A DNA stretch of 56,078 nucleotides from Nitrospirillum amazonense (GTDB taxonomy: Bacteria > Pseudomonadota > Alphaproteobacteria > Azospirillales > Azospirillaceae), in contig NZ_VITN01000031.1 in assembly GCF_007828045.1 (NCBI RefSeq), positions 1 to 56,078 of the forward strand, given 5' to 3'. Shown here piece after piece: positions 35,165 to 44,740 of the stretch. The notes under the pieces are model-generated. The model did no database searches. It was not told where the DNA came from and saw only the letters and a program-made list of their open reading frames with translations. Positions within the stretch are counted from its first letter, which is position 1. Every line of letters starts with the position of its first letter. The position numbers and the translations under genes were made by a program.

Positions 35165-36813
35165 CACGGGCAACCCGCGCTCTTGGCCGGAAGGACCGGG
35201 GACATGATGCCGGTGTTCCAGTTCCACGGCAGGGCGCCGGCGGCGTGGCGGCGGCAGACCGTCGCCTCGTGCAGCGCGTACATGCCCGGCATCAAGTGGT
35301 TTTCAGGCTGCGGCGTGGCGGCGAAATGCATGTAGGCCGCGGCGCCATCATAAGGTCGCCACGCCGGCTGGCCGGCCGCGCTGGGCGTGCCGGTGCGCGC
35401 GAAGGAGGTCCAGTAATCCATCATCGCATCCGAAAAGCGGGCTTCGGCCGGGGTGTCCGCCACCTTGGGCCAGTAGGGCGGCGTCCCGTGGGCGGTGCCG
35501 AAGACGTAGGGGATTTCCGAGGCGTGGAAGCCATGCAGGTCCTTGGCATCCGCCTCGGGATAACCGTGGTCGAACAGGTAGAGGAAGGCCGGCTGGCCCA
35601 GCGCCGTCTGCTTGATCGCCAAGCGCTCCGACGTCCAGGCGTAGAGCGCGTCGCGGGTGTTGGCCAGGATGCTCTCGCCCATGTCGCTGGCGGGATATAG
35701 CGCCAGGTAGGCGTCGGCCAGATCGCCGTACTGGTGGCGGATGGCCGTCTCATAGGTTGCGGCATCGGCCGGCGGCGGCGGGGCCAGGAACCGCAGGGAG
35801 CGGATTTCGCCGCTGTTGAAGCCGACCAGGAGGGGGACCGGCGCCTGCCGTCCCTGGTCGAACACATCGACCAGTTGGGCGGTCAGGACATGGCCGTCGA
35901 CGTTGCCCCAGGGGCCGTAGCCGGCCTTGACGGCCGCGACGGTCAAGGCTTCCGCGTCCATGCCGCGCAGCGCCGCGATGTCGGCGGCGCCGACCGCCGC
36001 CGCCAGCCGCCTGCCGTTCTCCTCCGCCGACTGTTCGCCGAAGCGGGCCTCCTTCAGTGTCGGGGTGGAGATCATATAGGCGCTCTGCGCGATGGCCTTG
36101 GTGAAAAGGCCGCGCGCCGGCGGCGACGCCATCAGGTACATGACGCTGAGCGCCCCGGCGGACTCACCGGCGATGGTCACGTTGGCGGGGTCGCCGCCGA
36201 AGGCGCCGATGTTGCGCTGAACCCAGCGCAGGGCCTCGATCTGGTCCAGCAGGCCGTAGTTGCCGGAAACGCCCTCCGGAGATTCGGCGCTCAGGCCCGG
36301 ATGGGCCAGATAGCCCAGGACGCCCAGCCGGTAATTGATGGAAACGACGATCACGCCGTGCCCCGCCAGGCGGGCGCCGTCGTACAGCCCCTCGCTGCTG
36401 GCACCGCCGACCAGGGCGCCGCCGTGGATCCACACCAGCACCGGCGCCTTCTTCGCCGCCGCCGGCGCCCAGACGTTCAGCGACAGGCAGTCTTCGCCCA
36501 TTTTCGCCGGCGGGTCGGCATAGAGGCTGCCGGGGCGGGGCGGCGGCTGCACGCAGGCGGCGCCGAAATCATGGGCCGGTCGCACGCCCGTCCAGGACTG
36601 GACCGGCACCGGCGGCTTCCACCGCAACAGCCCGACCGGGGGCTGGGCGTAGGGTATGCCCTTGAACACGGCCAGGTCGCCGGCGACTTCGCCTTCGACC
36701 GCGCCCACCGGGGCGTTGACGACGGGCCCGCCGGTGGCGGCGCCGGCGGGAACGCCGTGGGTGAGAAGCAGCATGGCGGCGCAGACGCCCATGCGCAAAA
36801 GCGGACGCATCAT
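35164..36813 (-). CDS. Secreted type-B carboxylesterase (operon A)
   Basis: A 549-residue carboxylesterase. A signal peptide (MRPLLRMGVCAAMLLLTHGVPAGA) is followed by IPYAQPPVGLLRWKPP, EDCLSLNVWAP, the oxyanion-hole HGGALVGGA, the nucleophile serine in TIAGESAGALS, the acid region VGFNSGEIRSL and the catalytic histidine in GFHASEIPYVFG. It should act in the periplasm or at the surface on an ester delivered by the receptor encoded two genes upstream. The first of two ATGs overlaps the MFS stop (ATGA). Paralogue of 52050-53720. Confidence 0.88.
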
Positions 36814-38204
36814 CGATCTCCAGTCCGGGGCCCATCCTTCCGCAACACCCGCGCCAAGGCCAGGAACAGCAAGACGGCCAAGCCATAGAAGGGAACGAGC
36901 GTGTAGAAGGCGAGTTGCAGCGAGTGGTCGGGGTGTGTGGCGCGGAACAGGTCGCTGACCGCGCCCAGATAGGTGGGGCCGAAGCCCAGGCCGATCAGGT
37001 TCATGACCAGCAGCAGCAGGGCACCGGACAGCACGCGCTGGTCGGGCCGCACCTCCTCCTGCACCAGGGCGACGGCCGGCGACAGGTAGAAGTAGTTGAA
37101 GAAGGTGGGGCCGGCCAGGAACAGCAGCGCCAGGGGCCAGGACGGCGCCCAGACGAAGCCGACGAAGAAGGGCACCGCCGCGCACAGGGCCACCGCCGGC
37201 ACCAGCGCGTAGCTATGCCGGGCCCGGACGGCGAACCGGTCGATCAACCGGCCGGAGACGTACATGCCGGCGCTGACGCCGATGCCGATCAACAGGGCGT
37301 AGTAGATCGCCACCTCGCCCAGGGCCATGCCCTTTTCCCGCATCAGGAACAGGGTGGTGAAGTTCAGCAGGGCATAGGTGACGAACTGGGTGGCGCCCGT
37401 CGCCAGCGCCACCAGCAGCAGCGCCGGGCAGGTGAAGAACATCCGCACCGTTTCCCAGAACCCGGCCTTCGCCGCCAGCGTGGCTGGCCCCCCCGTGACT
37501 GGGCCCGCCGTGACGGGGCCCGCAATCACAGGGCCGGCATCCAGCCCCCCTCGGCGTGGTTCGCGCACCAGCAGGTACACGGCCACCGCCGTGACGACGC
37601 CGACCGCGCCCAGCAGTTGGAAGGCGCTGCGCCAGTTGTAGGCGGCGGCGATGGCGGCGCCGAAGGCCACGCCCAGGGCCTGGCCCAGCGGCGGGCCGAA
37701 GTTGTACAATCCCAGCGCCGTGCCACGCCGGCCCGGGCCGAAATAGTCGGAGATGATGGCGTAGGAGGGCGGCACGCCACCCGCCTCCCCCACCCCGACG
37801 GTCATGCGCGCCAGCACCAGCTGCGGATAGGTCGAGGCCATGCCGCAGGCCACAGTGGCCGCGCTCCACAGGGCGCAGGCGATGGACAGCACCCGCACCC
37901 GGTTGGTGCGGTCGGCCAGCCAGGCCACGGGGATGGAGATGAAGCAATAGAACAGGGCGAAGTAGAGCCCGCTGATCAGGCCCAGCTGGCCGTCCGTAAC
38001 CTTCAGGTCATCCTGGATGGGCTTGGCCAGGATGGACAGCAACTGCCGATCCAGGAAATTGAGGACATAGACAAAGCAGAGCATGCCCAGCACGAACCAG
38101 GCGCGGGCCCCCGGCCGCGCGGACGACGGCGCGACCGGGGAAGGGGTGACGGCGTCGGCCGCCGGTGCAAGCGTCTCGGGCACCGCCATCACCTCAAATC
38201 CCAT
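36810..38204 (-). CDS. Spinster-like MFS transporter (operon A)
   Basis: A 464-residue, 12-helix major-facilitator permease starting FVLGMLCFVYVLNFLDRQLLSILAKPIQDDL, with AWLADRTNRVRVL in loop 2-3 and VGVGEAGGVPPSYAIISDYFGPGRRG typical of the Spinster-type group. It lies between receptor and esterase, with 11-nt and 4-nt overlaps, so it probably carries the hydrolysis product across the inner membrane. The cytoplasmic loop after helix 6 contains VIAGPVTAGPVTGGPAT, encoded by the 15-bp repeat at 37486-37530. The start 38204 lacks a good ribosome site; ATG 38189 is possible. Confidence 0.85.
   Translation of the reverse strand: MGFEVMAVPETLAPAADAVTPSPVAPSSARPGARAWFVLGMLCFVYVLNFLDRQLLSILAKPIQDDLKVTDGQLGLISGLYFALFYCFISIPVAWLADRTNRVRVLSIACALWSAATVACGMASTYPQLVLARMTVGVGEAGGVPPSYAIISDYFGPGRRGTALGLYNFGPPLGQALGVAFGAAIAAAYNWRSAFQLLGAVGVVTAVAVYLLVREPRRGGLDAGPVIAGPVTAGPVTGGPATLAAKAGFWETVRMFFTCPALLLVALATGATQFVTYALLNFTTLFLMREKGMALGEVAIYYALLIGIGVSAGMYVSGRLIDRFAVRARHSYALVPAVALCAAVPFFVGFVWAPSWPLALLFLAGPTFFNYFYLSPAVALVQEEVRPDQRVLSGALLLLVMNLIGLGFGPTYLGAVSDLFRATHPDHSLQLAFYTLVPFYGLAVLLFLALARVLRKDGPRTGDR
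37486..37530. repeat. 15-bp tandem repeat in MFS loop
   Basis: Three 15-bp units of the form GGGCCCGCCGTGACG, each somewhat diverged, encode (V-T/I-A-G-P)-type repeats in the central loop of the permease. The unit keeps the frame, as in the repeats at 18101 and 19593. Confidence 0.6.
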
Positions 38205-40455
38205 AGGTCAGCCGGATGCCGACGGTGCGCGGCCGCATGGTGCCGTAGCGGCTGGCCAGGAACGCCTCGGGATGGATGTAGGTGATGGAGGCGTCGTCCA
38301 AGAGGTTCTCGACATAGGCCGTGGCCGTCCATTTATCGCGCGCCACGCTGAAGCTCATGTTCACGTTGTTGTAGCTGTCGGTGTAGCCAAAGGTGGGGTT
38401 GATGGTCTGCGGCTGCCCCGGCACCCGCGGGAACTCGCTGGGGAAGGACCCCACGTGCTGGAAGTTGATGGCGACGTTGCCCATCATGTCCGGCGTCACG
38501 TCGAAGGCGTACTGGGCGTAGGCGGACCCCTGGAAGTGCGGTGACGACAGGCTGGCGCCCAGCACGGCGCCGGAAATGGCCGCCTCGGCCGGGCTGAGCT
38601 TCGTCACCCGCGCGTCATTGAACGAACCGTTCAGGCCGATGGTGAGGCCGGTCACGGGCACGGCAGCGATCTCGAACTCGATGCCCTTGCTTTGCGCCGC
38701 GCCGATGTTGGTGGCGAATTGCACCGAGTCCGACACGCGGTTGGCCTGGACCTGGATGTTGCTCCAGTCGATCAGGTAGAGCGCCAGGTTCGCCGACAGC
38801 CTGCCATCGAACCACCGCCCCTTGGCGCCGATCTCATAGTTGGTCAGGTCGTCGGAATCCGCGCCGTTGGGAATGATCAGGTCCTTGGCGTTGACCGTGC
38901 TGGGCCGCCCGGCGTAGGCGTTGACCACGGGGGCGCGGAAGCCGGTGGCGATGGTCGCGTAGGTCGTCAGTTCCGGGATGGGCTTGAACGAGGCGCTGAC
39001 CTTGTAGGATGGCTGGCTGCCCTCCGCCTTCGTGCCGGTGGCCGGCGGCGTGGAGGTGATGGTCAGGGGCCCCGACCTGCCCAGCAAGGCGTTCGTCAGG
39101 TAATTGGAGTTATAGCCGCCCGTGGTGAACGCCTGGGCATCCAGGCCGCCATAGCGCAGGCCGCCGGTCAGCCAGAATTCGTCCGTGACGTGGTAGGTCA
39201 GCTCACCAAAGCCCGCCAGCTCATGCGAATTGGTGTAGGTGTAAAGGCGCTGGTAATACTGGTCCGGCACGCCGGTGATGTTGTGCGCCCTCAGGTAGGC
39301 GATGTCGGAACGGTAGAGGTAGTCGATGTCCAGCCGGCGATCCAAATAGAAGGTGCCGATGGTCCAATCCCACTTGCCGCCGGGATCGGACGACAGCCGC
39401 GCCTCCTCCACGAAGGTGTTCTGAAAGGCCGACGCATCCAGGCCGAAGGGAATGGCGCCGGCGAAGGTGCCGGCCAGGTCCACGAAGAACTGCTGGTCGA
39501 ATTCCGACCAGGTCGTGGAGCTGGTGAAGTGCGCGCCGTCGAACTGGTAGTCTATGGTGCCGTTGACGGTGCCCAGCTTGCCGGTGAACAGGTCCGGCTC
39601 GTTGGAGTTGCGCTTGTACTTGCCCAGCCGGGGATCAATCAGGGCGCTGTCATGCGGGTTGCTGTCCTCATACGAGGCCAGCAGCTTGATCTGCAGGCGG
39701 TCCGACCCCTTGAGCAACAGGCTCATGCGGCCGCCGGTGTCGATCAGCGTGTTGGCGTTGTGCACGCCGGTGCCCAGGTTATCGACCCACCCTTCCTCAT
39801 GGCGGTAGAAGCCCACCATGCGCAGCGCCAGCTTGTCCTCCACCAGCGGCACGTTGACCATGGCGTCATAGCGCTGGCGCCAGGAGTCCGATCCGGTCAG
39901 AGCGACATCGGCCAGGGCGCTGCTGTCATATTGGGTCACGTCGGGGCTTTTGAGCAGGATGCGCAGGGCGCCCGACAGCGAACCGGACCCGAACAGCGTC
40001 CCCTGCGGGCCGCGCAAGAACTCCACACGTTCCACGTCGAACAGGTTGGGGTCCAGGACGGTGGTGTTGCCGGTGGTGGAGATGGGCAGTTCGTCGATGT
40101 AGACGGCGACGCTGCTTTGCAGGTTGGCGCCATAGCCGTTGGTGGCGATGCCGCGGGCCGTGAAATTGTTGAAGTTGGCGGTGGGCTTGTTCAGCACCAC
40201 GCCCGGCGTCTCGCGCGCCAGCCCCTCATAACCGACGATGCCCTGCTTGGTCAGTTCTTCCTGCGAGAACGCGGTGACGCTCAACGGCACGTCCTGCAGA
40301 CGCTCGGGCCGGCGGGTGGCGGTGACGACGATTTCCTGCAAGGCGTCGGAGGCGGACGCCTTGGGCGGCGTTGACGCGGTATCCTGTGCCAGGGCCGAAA
40401 CCGTGGACGTGAGTAACGTGGCCGCGCACGCGGACACGAGCAGCTTGGCTCTCAT
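38194..40455 (-). CDS. TonB-dependent receptor of operon A
   Basis: A 753-residue receptor with a signal peptide ending SALAQ, LQEIVVTATRRPERLQDVPLSVTAFSQEELTKQG, plug motif VEFLRGPQGTLFGSGSLSGALRIL, and a C-terminal barrel that ends GIRLTYGI. Its stop lies 9 nt inside the MFS gene start. The strong resemblance to the receptor at 53717 (including FYRHE..GYVDN-type blocks) shows both descend from one duplicated unit. It is the entry point of the proposed ester-uptake operon. Iron uptake is possible by family, but no siderophore or haem gene is near. Confidence 0.9.
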   Translation of the reverse strand: MRAKLLVSACAATLLTSTVSALAQDTASTPPKASASDALQEIVVTATRRPERLQDVPLSVTAFSQEELTKQGIVGYEGLARETPGVVLNKPTANFNNFTARGIATNGYGANLQSSVAVYIDELPISTTGNTTVLDPNLFDVERVEFLRGPQGTLFGSGSLSGALRILLKSPDVTQYDSSALADVALTGSDSWRQRYDAMVNVPLVEDKLALRMVGFYRHEEGWVDNLGTGVHNANTLIDTGGRMSLLLKGSDRLQIKLLASYEDSNPHDSALIDPRLGKYKRNSNEPDLFTGKLGTVNGTIDYQFDGAHFTSSTTWSEFDQQFFVDLAGTFAGAIPFGLDASAFQNTFVEEARLSSDPGGKWDWTIGTFYLDRRLDIDYLYRSDIAYLRAHNITGVPDQYYQRLYTYTNSHELAGFGELTYHVTDEFWLTGGLRYGGLDAQAFTTGGYNSNYLTNALLGRSGPLTITSTPPATGTKAEGSQPSYKVSASFKPIPELTTYATIATGFRAPVVNAYAGRPSTVNAKDLIIPNGADSDDLTNYEIGAKGRWFDGRLSANLALYLIDWSNIQVQANRVSDSVQFATNIGAAQSKGIEFEIAAVPVTGLTIGLNGSFNDARVTKLSPAEAAISGAVLGASLSSPHFQGSAYAQYAFDVTPDMMGNVAINFQHVGSFPSEFPRVPGQPQTINPTFGYTDSYNNVNMSFSVARDKWTATAYVENLLDDASITYIHPEAFLASRYGTMRPRTVGIRLTYGI

Positions 40456-40534
40456 GACGTGTTAAACCTCCCGTGCGTCGCCGATCGAACGTCGGCGTAT
40501 GGGCGCCACCATGAGGCAGGCGTACCTCGATGTC

Positions 40535-40562
40535 AATATTCACTCTCACGTGTGTGAATATT
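40535..40562. promoter_or_regulatory. 28-bp palindrome upstream of operon A
   Basis: AATATTCAC (40535-40543) and GTGAATATT (40554-40562) form a perfect 9-bp inverted repeat with a 10-bp spacer between the divergent receptor and M61 peptidase genes, in an otherwise GC-rich context. The size suits a TetR operator, and the half-site TATTCACTC recurs upstream of the SDR gene (GAGTGAATA at 32817-32825). Confidence 0.65.
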
Positions 40563-40678
40563 ATGCTCCCGCCGGTGGGCCAGGCGCTGCCGCGTTGACC
40601 GGGAACGCTCTGCGCCATTGCGCTACAGGTAGGCGTGGCGCTTATAAGGCTGGCCCCGACACGCAAGGAAGATCCGCG

Positions 40679-42628
40679 TTGAAGACCTTAGGTTCCGCCG
40701 CCGTCGCCCTTCTCTTGATCGCGGGTTCCGCCTGGGCGCAACCCGGCGCCGGCCCCCAGCCGGTGACGCCGGCGCCATTCGCCCCGGCCCCCCAGGACGG
40801 GCCTTTCAACGGCGTCATCCGGTTGGACGTGGACGCGACGGACACCGTGCACAAGGTCTTCACCGTCCATGAAACCATTCCGGTGCAGCAGGCGGGCCGC
40901 ATGGTCCTGCTGTACCCGGAATATGAGACGGGCAGCCACGCCGCCACCGCCTCCATCGCGGCGCTGGCGGGCCTGACGCTGCATGCGGGCGGCCAGCCCC
41001 TGGCCTGGCGTCGTGACCCGCTGAACCCCTATGCCTTCGCGGTGGAGGTGCCGGCGGGCGCCGCCGCCGTCGAGGCCGATTTCCAGTTCCTGTCCCCCAC
41101 CGGCCCGCGCCAGGGGCCCCTGCGTATGACGCCCGGCATGGTCACCGTCGCCTGGCAGACCCTGGTGCTGTACCCGGCCGGCTGGTTCACCCGCGACATT
41201 CCCGTCGCGGCCAGCCTGCGCCTGCCCCCCGGCATGACGCCGGCCACCACCCTGGCACCCGCCCTGGCGCCCACCCCGGCACCCACGTCCGGCACCGAGG
41301 GGAGGCTGAGCTTCGCGACCGAGACGCTGGAGGACTTGGTCGATTCGCCGGTCTATGCCGGCCGCCACGTCCGCGAGGTTCCGCTGTCACAGGACAAGGC
41401 GGCGCCGGTGACCCTGGCGCTGCTGGCGGAAAAGGCGGAGGACCTGGAAACCACGCCGGCGCAGATCGCCGGCCTGGCCCGCATGGTGGCGCAGACCCAC
41501 CGCCTGCTGGGCCCGGCGCACTATCGCCGCTACGCGCTGATCGTGGCGCTCAACGACCAGTTGCCCGGGCCCGGCGGGTTCGAGCACATGGAGTCCAGCG
41601 AGAACGCGGTGCCGCCGGACTTCTTCCAGGCCACCGACGGCTACGCCGTCTATCAGGACCTGTTCGCGCACGAGTTCGTCCATTCCTGGAATGGCCGATA
41701 CCGCCAGCCGGCCGGCCTGTGGGCCCCGACCTACAACCAGCCGGTCGATGGCAGCCTGCTTTGGGTCTATGAGGGGCAGACGGAGTTTTGGGGCCGTGTG
41801 CTGGCGGCACGCGCCGGCCTGAGAACGGCGGCGCAGACGCTGGATGCCCTGGCGATCGATGCCGCCGTCGCCCAATCCCGTGTCGGCCGGGCGTGGAAGT
41901 CGCTGCAGGACAGCGCCAACGACCCGTCCATCGCCATCGGCCGGCCCATGGTGTGGCGCGATTGGCAGCGGCGGGAGGATTATTACGGCGAGGGCGTGCT
42001 GCTGTGGCTGGATGCCGACAGCCTGATCCGCGAACGCACGGGCGGCAAGCGCGGCCTGGACGACGTGGCGCGCGCCCTGTTCGGCGGCCCGGCCGGGGAC
42101 CGGGTGATCCGCACTTACAGCTTCGATGACGTCTGTGCCGCCCTCAACAGCGTGCTGCCCTTCGATTGGGCCGCCTTCCTGCGCCGGCGGCTGGACGCCC
42201 ACGACGACACCGGGCTGCTGGATGGCCTGACGCGGGGCGGCTATCGCCTGGTCTTCACCGACACGCCCACCGACTATTTCCGGCAGACGGAGACGGACGG
42301 CGGCGGCACCGATCTCAGCTACTCCATTGGCTTGGTGGTGGACGCCAAGGGCCAGGCCCGCGCCGTCGCCTGGAACGGCCCGGCCTTCCGCGCCGGCCTG
42401 AACGTCGGCAGCCGCCTCATCGCGGTCAACGGCCAACCCTTCAGCGGCGACCGGCTGATCGAGGCGGTGCGGCAAGCCGCCGCCCGTCCGGTGGAGCTGG
42501 GCTTCGACAGCGACGGGGCGGAACAAACCGCCGCCATCGACTATCATGGGACCCTGCGCTATCCCCGGCTGGAACGCGTCACCGGCACGCCCGATCGCCT
42601 GACGGCGCTGTTGCGGCCTCTGCCGTGA
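40679..42628 (+). CDS. M61-family metallopeptidase (glycyl aminopeptidase-like), PDZ-containing
   Basis: From TTG 40679, preceded by AAGGAAG at 7 nt, a 649-residue exported protein begins with the signal MKTLGSAAVALLLIAGSAWAQ. The zinc motif HEFVHSW has its histidines at about 331 and 335, with the glutamate ligand in YEGQTEFWGRVLAAR. The C-terminal region (NVGSRLIAVNGQPFSGDRL) is PDZ-like. It follows the M61 layout: beta-rich N domain, gluzincin catalytic domain, PDZ. It should cleave peptides in the periplasm. It is divergent from operon A and may share its operator. A Pro/Ala/Thr-rich linker (TTLAPALAPTPAPTSG) follows the N domain. Confidence 0.85.
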   Translation: MKTLGSAAVALLLIAGSAWAQPGAGPQPVTPAPFAPAPQDGPFNGVIRLDVDATDTVHKVFTVHETIPVQQAGRMVLLYPEYETGSHAATASIAALAGLTLHAGGQPLAWRRDPLNPYAFAVEVPAGAAAVEADFQFLSPTGPRQGPLRMTPGMVTVAWQTLVLYPAGWFTRDIPVAASLRLPPGMTPATTLAPALAPTPAPTSGTEGRLSFATETLEDLVDSPVYAGRHVREVPLSQDKAAPVTLALLAEKAEDLETTPAQIAGLARMVAQTHRLLGPAHYRRYALIVALNDQLPGPGGFEHMESSENAVPPDFFQATDGYAVYQDLFAHEFVHSWNGRYRQPAGLWAPTYNQPVDGSLLWVYEGQTEFWGRVLAARAGLRTAAQTLDALAIDAAVAQSRVGRAWKSLQDSANDPSIAIGRPMVWRDWQRREDYYGEGVLLWLDADSLIRERTGGKRGLDDVARALFGGPAGDRVIRTYSFDDVCAALNSVLPFDWAAFLRRRLDAHDDTGLLDGLTRGGYRLVFTDTPTDYFRQTETDGGGTDLSYSIGLVVDAKGQARAVAWNGPAFRAGLNVGSRLIAVNGQPFSGDRLIEAVRQAAARPVELGFDSDGAEQTAAIDYHGTLRYPRLERVTGTPDRLTALLRPLP

Positions 42629-42664
42629 TGGCGGCTGGCGCGAGGATCACGCAAGCCTCGCCGC

Positions 42665-43426
42665 TTATTTGCCACCGGTCACGTCGAGGAAGGTGCCGGT
42701 GATGAAGGACGCCTCGGCGCTGGCCAGCCAAAGGATCGCGCGGGCGACCTCCTCCGGTTGGCCGCCCCTTCCCATGGGTATGGTGTCCTTGACACGATCC
42801 ACACGGCCCGGCTCGCCACCGCTGGCGTGCATGTCGGTATAGATGTGTCCGGGGCGGATGCAGTTGACGCGAATTCCCTCCCGCGCCACCTCTTTCGCGA
42901 AGCCGGTGGTGAAGGTCTCGACGGCCCCCTTGGATGCGGCGTAATCGACATATTCGTTGGGGCTGCCAAGCCGGGCCGACGCCGATGAGATGTTGATCAC
43001 GGCGCCACCCCGCCCGTTGTGGCGATAGGCCATGCGCTTCACCGCCTGTTGCGCGCACAGGATGGGGCCGATGGCGTTGACCAGGAAGATGCGCTGCATC
43101 CGCTCGAACGCCAAATCCTCCAGCCGGGATTGCCGCGCCAGCATGGCCGCGTTGTTGACCAAGACATCGATCCGCCCGAACACTTGGTCGATCGTGGCGA
43201 ACAAGTCGGCAACCTGCGCCGGATCGGCACTATCGGCGCGCATAGGCAGAGCCCGGCGCCCGGCCGCCTCCACATCGGCCGCCACCGCCAGGGCGGCGGC
43301 CTCGTCGGACAGGAAGCTGATCGCGACGTCATAGCCTTGCGTGGCCGCGAGCCGGGCCGTCGCCGCGCCGATGCCGCGACTTCCCCCCGTTATCAGCATA
43401 AGCGGCGCGTCAGAGACAGTGTTCAT
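42665..43426 (-). CDS. SDR-family oxidoreductase
   Basis: A 253-residue short-chain dehydrogenase: MLITGGSRGIGAATARLAA, VNNAAMLARQS, NISSASARLGSPNEYVDYAASKGAVE with catalytic Ser-Tyr-Lys, and the C-terminal FITGTFLDVTGGK. It resembles FabG/glucose-dehydrogenase-like enzymes; the substrate is unknown. AGGAAGG precedes the start. It is co-transcribed with the MFS gene 33 nt upstream, both probably under the LysR regulator. A weak GC stem near 42640-42661 may terminate it or the convergent M61 gene. Confidence 0.85.
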   Translation of the reverse strand: MNTVSDAPLMLITGGSRGIGAATARLAATQGYDVAISFLSDEAAALAVAADVEAAGRRALPMRADSADPAQVADLFATIDQVFGRIDVLVNNAAMLARQSRLEDLAFERMQRIFLVNAIGPILCAQQAVKRMAYRHNGRGGAVINISSASARLGSPNEYVDYAASKGAVETFTTGFAKEVAREGIRVNCIRPGHIYTDMHASGGEPGRVDRVKDTIPMGRGGQPEEVARAILWLASAEASFITGTFLDVTGGK

Positions 43427-43459
43427 TGGATCAACCTTCCTATTTCACGCGGCCCTGTT

Positions 43460-44659
43460 TCACGCGGCGGTACCGCGCAGATGGGGCCGCAACGCCAAGA
43501 CAAGCGGGACAATCAAGGCGGCGGTCGCGGCGGAGGCCAGCACGCCGACGGTCTGGCTGCTGTGGTCGGCGATCGCGCCGTAAAGGATGGGCGCGACGCC
43601 GCCGGAGCCGATCACGCTGGTGTAGAAGACGGCGAAGGCGCGGCCCGTATCGGCGCCCGAAAGCTCAGGCACGGTGCCGTAAAGCACCGAGGAGGTGCCG
43701 TTGAGCACGACGCCGAGCAGCGGAAGCAAGATCAGCGTCTGCGTCAGGGGGGTGAACAGCGTCGCCATGATCAGCACGGCGGTCGCGGCCTCGGTCACCA
43801 TGACGGTTCCGACCACACCCAGCCGGTCACCCAGCCAGCCGCACGTCGCCTTTCCGAACGCGCCACCGATGAACAGCAGGCCAAGGGCCAACCCCACGGT
43901 GGGCGAACCCCCGCGCTGCCCGTGGATGAGGAAGGGCAGAAACAGCAAATAGCCCATGCGGGTCGCCGTATCGAGCGCGCCGATCGCTGTCAAAACCCCG
44001 AAGCCGCCGCGACCACGACGCCCGGAAGGCCCCCCTGGCACGGCCGCGCCCGCAGCGGCCGCCCCCCGCGCCAGCGATGTCAGCGCGATCGCGACGGCGA
44101 CGCCAAGCACCACCATCAGGCCCAGCACCGCCCGCCAGGCGAGGACGGGCAACAGGACCGCGACGAGCGCCGGCAACACCGCTTTCCCGAGATCGCCCGA
44201 AAAATTGTAGATGCCGAGCGGGCGGCGCGACGCCCCGCCGTAACTGTCGGCGACGAGCATCGAGCCGCGCGGATGCTGGATGCTGGACCCGGCGCCGGCC
44301 AGGATGAGACCGACGCAAAGACCGGCGAAGCCGAACGGCAACGCCACGACCAGCAACCCCGTTGATGCGATGAGGGTCGACAGGATCAGCGCCGACCGCG
44401 CGGAGACCCGGCGCAGTAGTCGGTCGGCCGGCAGTTGCAGCCCACCCATCGTTCCCGAATAAAGCGCGCGGATGAGGGCAAGCGCCGCGTAGGAAAGGCC
44501 GAACTGCGCCTGCCATACCGGCAGGAACGCATAGAGACCGTCAGTATAGCCGTCGTGAAGCGCATGGGCGAGGCACGCGGCCAGCAGGCTGCGCAATTTC
44601 GTCGTCGCTGGGGGGATCGAGCCACCCACTGACGCGGCAAGGCTGGTCGAAGACGTCAT
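43460..44659 (-). CDS. MFS transporter
   Basis: A 399-residue permease with about 12 helices (LLAACLAHALHDGYTDGLYAFLPVWQ; GAGSSIQHPRGSMLVADSYGG; GIYNFSGDLGKAVLPALVAV). The HALHDGYTDGLYAFLP and GSSIQHPRGS blocks recall the fosmidomycin-resistance (Fsr) type of drug exporter. ATG 44659 has no good ribosome site; ATG 44710 would add 17 residues and lies at the LysR boundary. It precedes the SDR gene. A plausible role is export of a toxic compound that the SDR modifies, or uptake of its substrate. Confidence 0.82.
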   Translation of the reverse strand: MTSSTSLAASVGGSIPPATTKLRSLLAACLAHALHDGYTDGLYAFLPVWQAQFGLSYAALALIRALYSGTMGGLQLPADRLLRRVSARSALILSTLIASTGLLVVALPFGFAGLCVGLILAGAGSSIQHPRGSMLVADSYGGASRRPLGIYNFSGDLGKAVLPALVAVLLPVLAWRAVLGLMVVLGVAVAIALTSLARGAAAAGAAVPGGPSGRRGRGGFGVLTAIGALDTATRMGYLLFLPFLIHGQRGGSPTVGLALGLLFIGGAFGKATCGWLGDRLGVVGTVMVTEAATAVLIMATLFTPLTQTLILLPLLGVVLNGTSSVLYGTVPELSGADTGRAFAVFYTSVIGSGGVAPILYGAIADHSSQTVGVLASAATAALIVPLVLALRPHLRGTAA

Positions 44660-44740
44660 GGCGCGATGGTAGATAGGCGATAAATTTTCAACTAGCCTGT
44701 CATTGATCACGATATGGGTCAGTTTTAGTCACGGGTTCCC
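44660..44740. promoter_or_regulatory. LysR/MFS divergent control region
   Basis: The 81-bp gap is A/T-richer than the flanks and contains TGATCACGATAT and AAATTTTCAACTAG. A LysR protein normally binds here between divergent genes (T-N11-A box). I could not single out one box with confidence. Confidence 0.4.

Noticed and set aside
38692-40374. 560-codon plus-strand frame opposite the operon A receptor
   Set aside because: Antisense shadow of the receptor; Gly/Arg/Val-rich without domains.
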